Source of the DNA: DATFMH01 sp035267045
GTDB lineage: Bacteria > Bacteroidota > Rhodothermia > Balneolales > DATFMH01
DNA length: 57,384 bases
Assembly: GCA_035267045.1 (NCBI GenBank)
Contig: DATFMH010000103.1
Location: 1 to 57,384 of the forward strand
Direction of reading: 5' to 3'
Shown: piece by piece, positions 27,815 through 35,955 of the stretch
How positions within the stretch are numbered: the first letter of the stretch is position 1
Layout: every line of letters begins with the position of its first letter
Notes under the pieces: model-generated
What the model saw: the letters and a program-made list of their open reading frames with translations, nothing else
Database searches by the model: none
What the model was told of the DNA's origin: nothing
Made by a program: the position numbers and the translations under genes

Positions 27815-28645
27815 ATGAATTGGAAAACCGTCAGGGAATTTGAAGATATAACGTATAAAAAATCCGGAGGTGTAGCCCGAGTTGCCATAAACAGGCCGGA
27901 AGTTAGAAATGCATTTCGACCTAAAACGGTATTTGAAATGTATCAGGCGTTCCAGGATGCACAAGAGGATACAAAAATTGGAGTTGTTCTTTTAACAGGT
28001 GAAGGTCCGGCGAAAGATGGAGTTTATGCTTTCTGTAGTGGAGGTGATCAACGTATACGTGGGAAAGCCGGGTATGAAGATGAAGAAGGTATGCCTCGCC
28101 TGAATGTTCTGGAATTACAGCGCCTTATCCGTTTTATGCCTAAAGTGGTTATTGCCGTTGTACCCGGATGGGCTGTTGGCGGCGGACATAGCTTGCATGT
28201 TGTTTGTGACCTGACACTAGCCAGTAAAGAACACGCTATTTTTAAGCAAACCGATGCTGATGTGACCAGTTTTGACGGTGGATACGGATCCGCATTATTA
28301 GCAAGACAAGTCGGCCAAAAACGTGCACGTGAAATCTTCTTCCTGGGACGAAATTATTCCGCACAGGAAGCTTTTGAAATGGGAATGGTTAATGATGTGG
28401 TGGAACATGAGAAACTGGAAGAGACGGCTTTCGAATGGGCACAGGAAATCCTTCAGAAGAGCCCGACATCAATTCGCATGCTAAAGTTTGCCTTTAACCT
28501 GGTTGATGACGGCATGGCGGGTCAACAGGTATTTGCGGGAGAAGCCACGCGTCTTGCTTATATGACGGAAGAAGCCAAAGAAGGTAAAAACGCATTCCTC
28601 GAAAAAAGAAAGCCTGATTTTAGTAAATATCCCTGGATTCCATAA
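27815..28645 (+). CDS. menB: 1,4-dihydroxy-2-naphthoyl-CoA synthase MenB
   Basis: This crotonase-fold enzyme cyclises O-succinylbenzoyl-CoA. Motifs are VARVAINRPEVRNAFRPKTV, FCSGGDQRIRGKAGYEDEEG, VVPGWAVGGGHSLHVVCDLT and FKQTDADVTSFDGGYGSALL, then EIFFLGRNYSAQEAFEMGMV. In the T-D-A-D-V stretch an Asp occupies the position of the bicarbonate-binding Gly of E. coli MenB, so this is the type II, bicarbonate-independent form as in Mycobacterium. At 276 aa it has typical length. It is the second gene of the menH-menB pair and is followed by a hairpin terminator. Confidence 0.96.
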   Translation: MNWKTVREFEDITYKKSGGVARVAINRPEVRNAFRPKTVFEMYQAFQDAQEDTKIGVVLLTGEGPAKDGVYAFCSGGDQRIRGKAGYEDEEGMPRLNVLELQRLIRFMPKVVIAVVPGWAVGGGHSLHVVCDLTLASKEHAIFKQTDADVTSFDGGYGSALLARQVGQKRAREIFFLGRNYSAQEAFEMGMVNDVVEHEKLEETAFEWAQEILQKSPTSIRMLKFAFNLVDDGMAGQQVFAGEATRLAYMTEEAKEGKNAFLEKRKPDFSKYPWIP

Positions 28646-28657
28646 TTTCGAAAAGCG

Positions 28658-28695
28658 ATAAAGGCGTTGTATGTAATTCGGCGCCTTTATACTTA
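28658..28695 (+). terminator. Hairpin downstream of menB
   Basis: A 9-bp perfect stem, ATAAAGGCG (28658-28666) with CGCCTTTAT (28682-28690), lies 12 bp past the menB stop. The T-tract is interrupted (TTTATACTTAATT), so termination efficiency is uncertain. The remaining 150 bp before the kinase gene also holds a 7-bp inverted repeat, TCTGAAG (28727-28733) with CTTCAGA (28751-28757). Confidence 0.65.
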
Positions 28696-28845
28696 ATTAG
28701 CTAATGCTTTCTCTTAAAAAGTACTATCTGAAGACATAAAGTTTACTTACCTTCAGAAAGTATAATCACACGTGTGTTTAACGCGTAATACCTGATACCG
28801 GAGTTTTATAGGATTTATACCTCCTGATTAATATTATTTCACGCC

Positions 28846-31800
28846 ATGTTTCAAAAAAATCATCATATTGGTGTTCAAAGCTGTTACAGCTATTGCAGGT
28901 ATCTATTCAGTATTTTATTTATATACTTTGTATTCCCCTTCCAGGTACATGCTCAACAACAACAAGCCTTAACTTTAAATCCTGAGAAAGCCATTACTCA
29001 ATATGATCATAGTATTTGGCAGACAAATGACGGCTTATTACAAAACAGCGTAACATGTATCCTGCAAACTTCGGATGGATATTTATGGCTCGGTACATAT
29101 GACGGTTTGAGTCAGTTCGACGGAAGTGATTTCAATAATTTTGACCAGAAAAATACAAATGTTTTCAAAAATGGCTATATCTATTCCCTGTATGAATCAC
29201 ATAATAAAACATTATGGATAGGTACGGCGGGTTCCGGACTCATATCGTTCAAAAATGGTACGTTTAAAAGTTATCTCAATCGGGATACATCAACAACATA
29301 CAACACCATAAAAGCTATAACGGAAGACTCGACCGAAACGTTATGGCTTGGTACCAATGGTAGTGGTATCATTCGTTTTAAGAATGGATCTTTCGCACCT
29401 GTACGTGCCGGAGCTTCAGTTAAAGCAAAAACTATTAACTGTATTCTTAATCGTAATAACGGCGATTTATGGTTCGGTACCCAGGATCATGGAATCCTTA
29501 TTCTCCACAAAGGTCAATTCCATTTTTTTTCAAAAAAAGACGGGTTGAGATCCAATCATATACGCACACTCTTTGAAGATAATAATCATAAAATATGGAT
29601 TGGTACCGAGAACCGGGGACTCGATATCTATAATAAAGGACGTGTAACAACGATTACCCAAAAAGACGGGCTTACAAGTAATTCGATTTTATCATTTATA
29701 ATCGACCGTGCAGGTATTAAATGGGTTGGTACCGAAGGAGGCGGTCTAAATAGAATGGTAAAGGGGAAAATTACTCACTTCACTACCAACAGTGGACTTT
29801 CAAATGACGTAATAGGATCACTTTTTGAAGACAGAGAAGGTGATTTATGGATTGGAACGCTTGGCGGAGGGTTAAATAAACTCAGGGATGGTAAATTTAC
29901 AACTTACACCACACGCGAAGGCCTGTCTAATAATTTCATCTGGACCGTATATGGTGATTCTCATAATAACGTATGGCTTGGTACCAATGGCAGTGGTGTA
30001 AACATATTACATGATCATAAAATACAAGTGATAGATAAAACAAACGGTCTATCAGGTAATGTAGTACGATCATTATTTGAAGATAATAGTCATAATATGT
30101 GGATAGGAACTTATCATGGAGTTAATATATGGCATAATGGACTTGTCAAACAGTATACAAATCGGAATGGTTTGTCCGGAAACAAGGTACTGGCAATAAA
30201 TGAAGATTATCAACACAATATTTGGCTTGGTACAAACAAAGGGCTTGATCGTATTAATAATGGGAAAATCACGAAATTTACAACCAAAGATGGCTTATCC
30301 GGTAATTATATTCGCACAATATATGAGGATCATGATCATCATTTGTGGATAGGCACGAAAAATGGATTGAGTTTATATTACAATGGCTCATTTAAAAGTT
30401 TTGATACCTCTGATGGTCTGCCATCTGATGATGTTATATCCATTTATCAAGATAATAAAGGTACAATATGGATAGGAACCTTTTGGGGTGGATTGAGTAG
30501 ATACAAAAAAGGGAAATTTACTAATATTACGACTCAAAGTGGACTACCGGACAATGTGATTTATAGTATATCTGAGGATGACTTCCATAATCTCTGGTTC
30601 AGTAGTAACAAAGGAGTTTTTAAAATCAAACTCAGAGAGTTAAATGATTTTGCGGATGGTAAAATAGATCGGATAAATGCTACGACATATGGTGTTGCCG
30701 AAGGAATGAAGAATACAGAGTGCAATGGTGGCAATTATCCTGCCCGGTGGCAGTCACCCGATGGTAAATTATGGTTTCCAACAGTGGGCGGCATAACAAT
30801 GCTTGACCCGAATAATCTCAGAAAGAATACGCTACCACCTCATGTACATATTGAGATGCTATATGTTGATGGTAAACAATTATTACCTCATGAAGACATC
30901 GACCTGTCGGCCGGTAATCATCGCATAGTTTTTCATTATACGGCTATCAGCCTGATCTCGGCAGCGCATGTTAAATTTAAATATAAGCTGCAGGGTTTTG
31001 ATCAAAGTTGGATTGATGCCGGAAGCCGACGTAATGCATATTATACAAATCTGCCGCCCGGTGAATATACTTTTAAAGTTATAGCAAGTAATAATGATAA
31101 AGTATGGAATACCAAAGGCTCGGAATTCACCTTTATCATACCGACACCGATTTATAAGACATATTGGGCTTTTGGTATGTATACCGTAACCATATTTCTC
31201 GCTTTATTTGGATTTATACGCTGGCAATCGGATGTTGCAAGAAATAAAGAGATAGAAAAATCCGATAAGGAACAATTACGACTTAAAGCTGAGCAGGAGC
31301 GATTAAAAAGACTGGCAGCTGAGTCTGAAGCCAGGGAAAGGGAAAACAATCTTCGTTTAATGGCCCAGGAACAAGAGATTGAATTCGAAAAAGAGCGGAG
31401 GAAACACGAATCGTCGGTCGCAAAGGCATTTGCACACGGCGTAGAGGAAGAACGGGAACGGATAGCCAGGGAACTACATGATCATATACTCGGCTCTCTA
31501 AGTTTTACCATGCGGAAAATCCAGAAGATACTTCGTAATTTTTTACATATTTCTGATCAGGAAAACCTGCAGGAAGATTTCTCCAACGAGTTTAAAATGA
31601 TACTCCCTGATTTAGAACAGATTGGACAGGATATCCGGGAAATAATGGACGATCTTAAACCGGGTAGCCTGGAATTCTTCGGGCTTATCGAGTCACTTGA
31701 GGCATTATTAAATAAACAAGTAGATGCTGTAAACAAACCTGTAAAATCACGGGTAACATCACCTGAAAAGATTACTTCTCTTGACTCATTTACTAAAATT

Positions 31801-32106
31801 ACCATATTCAGAATTTTCCAGGAAGCGGTAACAAATGCATTAAACCATGCAAATCCAAGTTTACTGGAGTTGAACATCGAGCAATTTAATGATGAGGTTG
31901 TATTTATCTTCCAGGATGATGGAATTGGATTCAATTTTGAAGAAACCATACTTCATCAGAAAGATCGAAAGGATAAAGGGGGACATGGATTAATGAATAT
32001 GATACACCGTGCCAACACAATCAACGCCGATATCAATTGGGAACAGGCAAAACCACACGGTACACTTATGAAATTGGTCATTCCTGTTAGAGAGCATAGA
32101 GCATAG
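28846..32106 (+). CDS. Sensor histidine kinase with two-component propeller (Reg_prop) ectodomain
   Basis: This is a 1086-aa membrane sensor. A signal peptide (YLFSILFIYFVFPFQVHA) leads into about 14 Reg_prop blades, residues about 50-640, each with a LWxGTxxGGL-type core (LWLGTYDGLSQF, LWIGTAGSGLISF, IWIGTENRGLDIY, LWIGTLGGGLNKL and so on), enough for two seven-bladed propellers. A Y_Y_Y beta domain follows (about 680-765; FKYKLQGFDQSWIDAG, YYTNLPPGEYTFKVIAS), one transmembrane helix (YWAFGMYTVTIFLALFGFI) and a coiled coil. HisKA_3 carries the phospho-acceptor His878 (ERIARELHDHILGSLSF), and HATPase_c has FQEAVTNALNHA and DDGIGFNFEE with GGHGLMNM. There is no receiver or AraC domain, so it is not a hybrid (HTCS) kinase. 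Such NarX-type kinases normally pair with a LuxR-type regulator, which is not adjacent. Its nearest candidate targets are the downstream carbohydrate genes. Confidence 0.93.
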   Translation: MFQKNHHIGVQSCYSYCRYLFSILFIYFVFPFQVHAQQQQALTLNPEKAITQYDHSIWQTNDGLLQNSVTCILQTSDGYLWLGTYDGLSQFDGSDFNNFDQKNTNVFKNGYIYSLYESHNKTLWIGTAGSGLISFKNGTFKSYLNRDTSTTYNTIKAITEDSTETLWLGTNGSGIIRFKNGSFAPVRAGASVKAKTINCILNRNNGDLWFGTQDHGILILHKGQFHFFSKKDGLRSNHIRTLFEDNNHKIWIGTENRGLDIYNKGRVTTITQKDGLTSNSILSFIIDRAGIKWVGTEGGGLNRMVKGKITHFTTNSGLSNDVIGSLFEDREGDLWIGTLGGGLNKLRDGKFTTYTTREGLSNNFIWTVYGDSHNNVWLGTNGSGVNILHDHKIQVIDKTNGLSGNVVRSLFEDNSHNMWIGTYHGVNIWHNGLVKQYTNRNGLSGNKVLAINEDYQHNIWLGTNKGLDRINNGKITKFTTKDGLSGNYIRTIYEDHDHHLWIGTKNGLSLYYNGSFKSFDTSDGLPSDDVISIYQDNKGTIWIGTFWGGLSRYKKGKFTNITTQSGLPDNVIYSISEDDFHNLWFSSNKGVFKIKLRELNDFADGKIDRINATTYGVAEGMKNTECNGGNYPARWQSPDGKLWFPTVGGITMLDPNNLRKNTLPPHVHIEMLYVDGKQLLPHEDIDLSAGNHRIVFHYTAISLISAAHVKFKYKLQGFDQSWIDAGSRRNAYYTNLPPGEYTFKVIASNNDKVWNTKGSEFTFIIPTPIYKTYWAFGMYTVTIFLALFGFIRWQSDVARNKEIEKSDKEQLRLKAEQERLKRLAAESEARERENNLRLMAQEQEIEFEKERRKHESSVAKAFAHGVEEERERIARELHDHILGSLSFTMRKIQKILRNFLHISDQENLQEDFSNEFKMILPDLEQIGQDIREIMDDLKPGSLEFFGLIESLEALLNKQVDAVNKPVKSRVTSPEKITSLDSFTKITIFRIFQEAVTNALNHANPSLLELNIEQFNDEVVFIFQDDGIGFNFEETILHQKDRKDKGGHGLMNMIHRANTINADINWEQAKPHGTLMKLVIPVREHRA

Positions 32107-32111
32107 GGTAA

Positions 32112-32143
32112 GGCACAAAGACACAAAGGCACAAAGGCACAAA
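32112..32143. repeat. 8-bp tandem repeat, four units
   Basis: Four consecutive octamers, GGCACAAA-GACACAAA-GGCACAAA-GGCACAAA, begin a few bases after the kinase stop codon (three identical, one with a single change). It is a simple-sequence tract in a non-coding position; no function is evident. Confidence 0.9.
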
Positions 32144-32400
32144 GGGATATTGTGAATTTATTGAAACAGACAAACCTTCAATAAATATTAAACTGCGATT
32201 CTAACTATGTACACAATGTCAAAATCTTTTAATAAAATCTTATTTTAAAACTACATAAAAGCGTATAGCCCGTTAAAAGCCGTCCAGCTCACAAAATCTT
32301 ATAAAGTAATTCAGCCGATCCCACCAATTCCGGTTATCCGGATTCTAAACTTTTTACAGTCTTTCATTTTCCGTACCTGACGGTACACTGCATAATACCG

Positions 32401-32488
32401 GGGTGGGTTCCACATTTAGAAGCGATGGCCACCTGTTCATACTTCTTTTCGAAATAGATGGACGCCACCCTTGTTGGGTGGGGTCCAT
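32401..32488. repeat. REP-like element: repeated 13-mer and strong imperfect hairpin
   Basis: The arms ATGGACGCCACCC (32458-32470) and GGGTGGGGTCCAT (32476-32488) pair at 12 of 13 positions around a TTGTT loop. The right arm recurs at 11 of 13 positions as GGGTGGGTTCCAC at 32401-32413. A stable hairpin plus dispersed copies of its arm is the form of repetitive extragenic palindromes. It lies 33 bp past the aldose epimerase stop and may also act as its transcript end, although no T-run follows. Confidence 0.65.
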
Positions 32489-32521
32489 AGATTCAACCAC
32501 GTAAATAAGCGGGCCAATAAA

Positions 32522-33709
32522 TCACTTATTTTCCGTTGAGAAATGATATATGATGATGGAGTGAAATATCTGATGCGGCATGAGCAAAGTGGATGGGAAT
32601 TTCGGCTCATTTGGTGAATCGGGATAATGTTGTGGTTCCAGTGTATAAGCCGTGCGATACTTGTATACTTTGCCGCCTTTTCCTTTTACACTTCCATCCA
32701 GGAAATTACCACTGTAAAACTGGATCCCCGGTTCCGTCGTATAAACTTCTAACTGCCTGCCGTTTTGTGGATCATAAACCCGGCATGCCAAAGTTAATGT
32801 TCCCGGCTTTGGTTTATTAAGAACCCAGTTATCATCATAGCCATGGGAATATTTTAATTGCTGGTTATTTTCGTTGATATATTTACCGATCGGAGTTGGT
32901 TTTGTGAAATCAAATGGGGTGCCCTTAACCGATTCGATTTTACCGGTTGGTATCATAGTAGAATCAATTGGTGTGAATGAATCACCGTTGATCATCATTA
33001 CCTGATTATAAATCTTGCCGTTACCGGCTCCATTCAAATTGAAATAACTGTGATTGGTAAAATTGACAACCGTCGGTTTATCGGTTATAGCTGTAAACTC
33101 AATACGTACCGAATTATCAGCTGTTAATGTGTATAGAGCCTCTACTTTTAAATTCCCCGGGTATCCTTCTTCACCGTCTTTAGAATCATAGCTGAGAAGA
33201 AGATTTTGATTATTCAATTGCTTGGCATCCCAGACACGGGTATCAAAACCTTTATTACCACCGTGGAGACTGTTAACACCGTTATTGAGTGGCAAATGAT
33301 AGGTCTTACCGTCTAATGTGAAAGTTCCTTTGGCTATGCGGTTGGCATAACGGCCAATAAGCGCACCAAAAAATTGATCTTTATGATTCAGATATCCCTG
33401 AATGCTGTCGTAGCCATTAATAACATCATTAAATTTACCATTACGGTCGGGTACCATCAGGCTAACCATTCTGCCGCCGTAATTTGTAATGGCAACTTTC
33501 ATACCATTCTTGTTTTTCATTTCATAGAGATTGGTCTTTTTACCATTAATCTCCGTTTGAAAATTGGATTTTTTAACCGGTAATTTACTATCGTTTGGCG
33601 CGTTACCATTCTTTTTTGCCGTTTGGTTACAGGACGTGATAATAAACGCTGTAACCAGCAATACACATACTTTTTTTAGAGAAATCATAATCTTGGATTT
33701 TAGGTTCAT
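32522..33709 (-). CDS. galM: Exported aldose 1-epimerase (galactose mutarotase)
   Basis: This enzyme interconverts alpha and beta anomers of free hexoses. The catalytic core is standard: ITNYGGRMVSLMVPDRNGKF, NRIAKGTFTLDGKTYHLPLN, LHGGNKGFDTRVWDA (His), VVNFTNHSYFNLNG (His), SHGYDDNWVLNK and LEVYTTEPGIQFYSGNFLDG (Glu). The frame is open up to 33793, but that overlaps the upstream gene by 23 nt. ATG codons at 33709 or 33688 give a lipoprotein signal peptide (SLKKVCVLLVTAFIITSC), and I list 33709. The Cys after ITS implies a lipid anchor, so the enzyme acts on sugars outside the cytoplasm. It is the last gene of the glycosidase train and probably processes the monosaccharides released. Confidence 0.93.
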   Translation of the reverse strand: MNLKSKIMISLKKVCVLLVTAFIITSCNQTAKKNGNAPNDSKLPVKKSNFQTEINGKKTNLYEMKNKNGMKVAITNYGGRMVSLMVPDRNGKFNDVINGYDSIQGYLNHKDQFFGALIGRYANRIAKGTFTLDGKTYHLPLNNGVNSLHGGNKGFDTRVWDAKQLNNQNLLLSYDSKDGEEGYPGNLKVEALYTLTADNSVRIEFTAITDKPTVVNFTNHSYFNLNGAGNGKIYNQVMMINGDSFTPIDSTMIPTGKIESVKGTPFDFTKPTPIGKYINENNQQLKYSHGYDDNWVLNKPKPGTLTLACRVYDPQNGRQLEVYTTEPGIQFYSGNFLDGSVKGKGGKVYKYRTAYTLEPQHYPDSPNEPKFPSTLLMPHQIFHSIIIYHFSTENK

Positions 33710-33770
33710 ATTAATTACCAGACTACTGCTATTCATCGTTTTTTTTTTGAGTAAATAATTCAATAATATT

Positions 33771-35930
33771 TTATTGTTTACCATAGGTTTCAATGAGTAC
33801 TTTCGCCATTATGGAATCCCAGATGTAATTTGGAGGTGATTCCTGAACTGGATAATCGGGACTGTATGATTCCCAGAAATGGTGATTTTTCTTTAACTGA
33901 GTGGAAACCGCCAGCATCATTTTACCTGCTACTTTATGGGCTAATTCATGATATCCATAATTCTGTAATCCATTAAATACCATATAATTCCACAGCAACC
34001 ACACCGGACCGTTCCATCGACAGCAGCCATCCACGAACGGACTGTAATTCGGATCGTTGGCTGCTAAACTTGGAATACCATATTTCCTCCAGAATGATTT
34101 GGGATTTTGTAACTCTTCTACCAGATCCTTAGCGTGTTCTTTAGTGGCAACATGCGCCCACATAGGTAAAAAGCCAATTAATTCTTTCCGTTTTAAGCTT
34201 TTTCCTTCAAAAGTAAAAGAATTGTCGGCCATTGAAATGTGATAATAAAATTTGGTCTTTGGATCCCACATGAATTTGTTGATCAATTTTTTTAGCGTAT
34301 CGTGTTCCGCCGACCATTTCTGTTCTCCTTTTCGATCTCCTAAAACATTGGCCATTTTTTGCAGGTAAAACACCTCATTGGCAACCTGACAGGTTAAATC
34401 GAGGTCATCCAGTTGATTCGATATATCCCGGCCTTCATCCTGTCCCTCTGAAAACAGCTGAAAGACCACATTCCAGGCGTCTCTGACATTTTCTATAATG
34501 CCGTATGGCCCCCACTCGAACATACCGTCGTGATCTTTATCCCGTTCTTTTTCCAGATAATCGATGTATTTTCCCCCGGCCTTGTAGGCATCGCTAAGAA
34601 ATTGCTTATCATGACTATTCCGGTAAATCTCCCAATTCGTCCATGAGAAAAATGGTGCCGATGTTGTGGCCTTCCCTTTATGCGGATAGACCTGTGGCCC
34701 CCTTGGTCCAACCCTATAAGCAATTAATCCATCAGGATACTGCTGATTTATATAAATTCTTTGAGACTGTTCAGCTGATTTTGGATCCAGATAGGAATAT
34801 GGAATCATGGATAACGACTCATGCATCACCTGGTGGCCGTTCGCCCAACCCCAGATTGGATTTCTTGAAAAGACGTAATAATTATATTTGGTTTTGGCTC
34901 TCGGTGGAAGCAAACATTGTCTGACCAGGTTAAGAGCCCCGATGTACACCATTTTTTGATCCCTTTTCGGAAATTTGATCCTTGGAATAGATTTAAACAG
35001 GCTCACATCATTATCAACGTATTGCTGAATATTAGCATTTAAAGCACCGTTAACATCGATTTTTAAGCTTTTGATATTTTTACTCTCATCCTGAACCCCC
35101 CTGACAAAGCGAACATCGGCCGACTGTCCCGGATTGAGGTGAAAATCATTTTGCAATGCCAATATCTGTACCGGCCCTTGTTTCTTCTCATTCATCCTCT
35201 TTACATATGAATGAACCTTGCTCATCCGTTTGATATCATAATAAAAATCCTGGATGGTGGCTCCCTGATATCCTCCGTAACTGCTTAGTTTTTTATTGCT
35301 CGCCAACAAATCTCTAAAATGCGTTGGATATCCATATCCAGGATAGAGATTGCTTATCGGCCGTCTCATAGGCTCATAATGAGAAAATACATATCCATTG
35401 GCAGTCGAATCGAATGATACTATTTTTAGTGAATCACTTGTGGCATGAATGGCAGGATATAAATTAAAATCATATTCACGGTCCGCATTATTTGTAATAT
35501 GCATGGAGATCATGGCGGCACCTGAACTGTACACAAAAAAGGTCTCCTGGACTTTTAAACCGGCAAAAGGTTCATATTTAAGAATAGCCATATCCGGAAA
35601 AGAAGCCACAACTTCCGGTTTCACTGCAAAATCCCGTATCCGGCTGATCACAACATTATTCACCTTCCATATCACCGACCAGTCTCCTGCAAACTGGCTG
35701 GAATAGGTAATGGGCTTAGATGGTGAGAAATAATCCATGAAATAGGCCTTATCTGCAAAAAAACGTGACCTGTCTTTGGAAGCGGCATACGTTGTAAACA
35801 AAGCATCATTTGCATGTGCATTTAAAACCAAATAGGGATCGGATACCTTCACCTGGGCATGAGATTTTTGAACAAATCCGCCAAGGATCATCATTAGAAA
35901 TAATGCTGAACTTAAAATCCGGACTTTCAT
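33771..35930 (-). CDS. Exported MGH1-like (alpha/alpha)6-barrel glycosidase, copy 1
   Basis: The start is set at the ATG at 35930, preceded by GAGGTTCGATGTG; the frame extends to a TTG at 35945. The signal peptide MKVRILSSALFLMMILGG ends near SHAQ. An N-terminal beta-sandwich (about 25-300; RSRFFADKAYFMDYFSPSKP) is followed by an (alpha/alpha)6 barrel (about 330-715) with WGWANGHQVMHESLSMIPY, RDKDHDGMFEWGPYGIIENV, FMWDPKTKFYYHISMADNSF, LIGFLPMWAHVATKEHA, KYGIPSLAANDPNY and WNGPVWLLWNYMVFNGL. This is the layout of the MGH1-like / GH63-GH37-related clan. The exact substrate is unknown. It is clearly paralogous to the 917-aa gene at 40839. It lies directly downstream of GH172, about 25 bp away. 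Confidence 0.85.
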   Translation of the reverse strand: MKVRILSSALFLMMILGGFVQKSHAQVKVSDPYLVLNAHANDALFTTYAASKDRSRFFADKAYFMDYFSPSKPITYSSQFAGDWSVIWKVNNVVISRIRDFAVKPEVVASFPDMAILKYEPFAGLKVQETFFVYSSGAAMISMHITNNADREYDFNLYPAIHATSDSLKIVSFDSTANGYVFSHYEPMRRPISNLYPGYGYPTHFRDLLASNKKLSSYGGYQGATIQDFYYDIKRMSKVHSYVKRMNEKKQGPVQILALQNDFHLNPGQSADVRFVRGVQDESKNIKSLKIDVNGALNANIQQYVDNDVSLFKSIPRIKFPKRDQKMVYIGALNLVRQCLLPPRAKTKYNYYVFSRNPIWGWANGHQVMHESLSMIPYSYLDPKSAEQSQRIYINQQYPDGLIAYRVGPRGPQVYPHKGKATTSAPFFSWTNWEIYRNSHDKQFLSDAYKAGGKYIDYLEKERDKDHDGMFEWGPYGIIENVRDAWNVVFQLFSEGQDEGRDISNQLDDLDLTCQVANEVFYLQKMANVLGDRKGEQKWSAEHDTLKKLINKFMWDPKTKFYYHISMADNSFTFEGKSLKRKELIGFLPMWAHVATKEHAKDLVEELQNPKSFWRKYGIPSLAANDPNYSPFVDGCCRWNGPVWLLWNYMVFNGLQNYGYHELAHKVAGKMMLAVSTQLKKNHHFWESYSPDYPVQESPPNYIWDSIMAKVLIETYGKQ

Positions 35931-35955
35931 CACATCGAACCTCAATAGAAATTCC

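Larger units (their letters stand above)
32107..32521. other. Spacer between sensor kinase and aldose epimerase genes (convergent)
   Basis: It holds a short 8-bp tandem repeat just after the kinase gene and a strong imperfect hairpin with related 13-mers near its right end (both listed separately). No coding frame or RNA gene is recognised. Confidence 0.5.

Noticed and set aside
32112..32143. Possible CRISPR-like repeat
   Set aside because: The units are 8 bp, contiguous and without spacers, and no cas gene is nearby.
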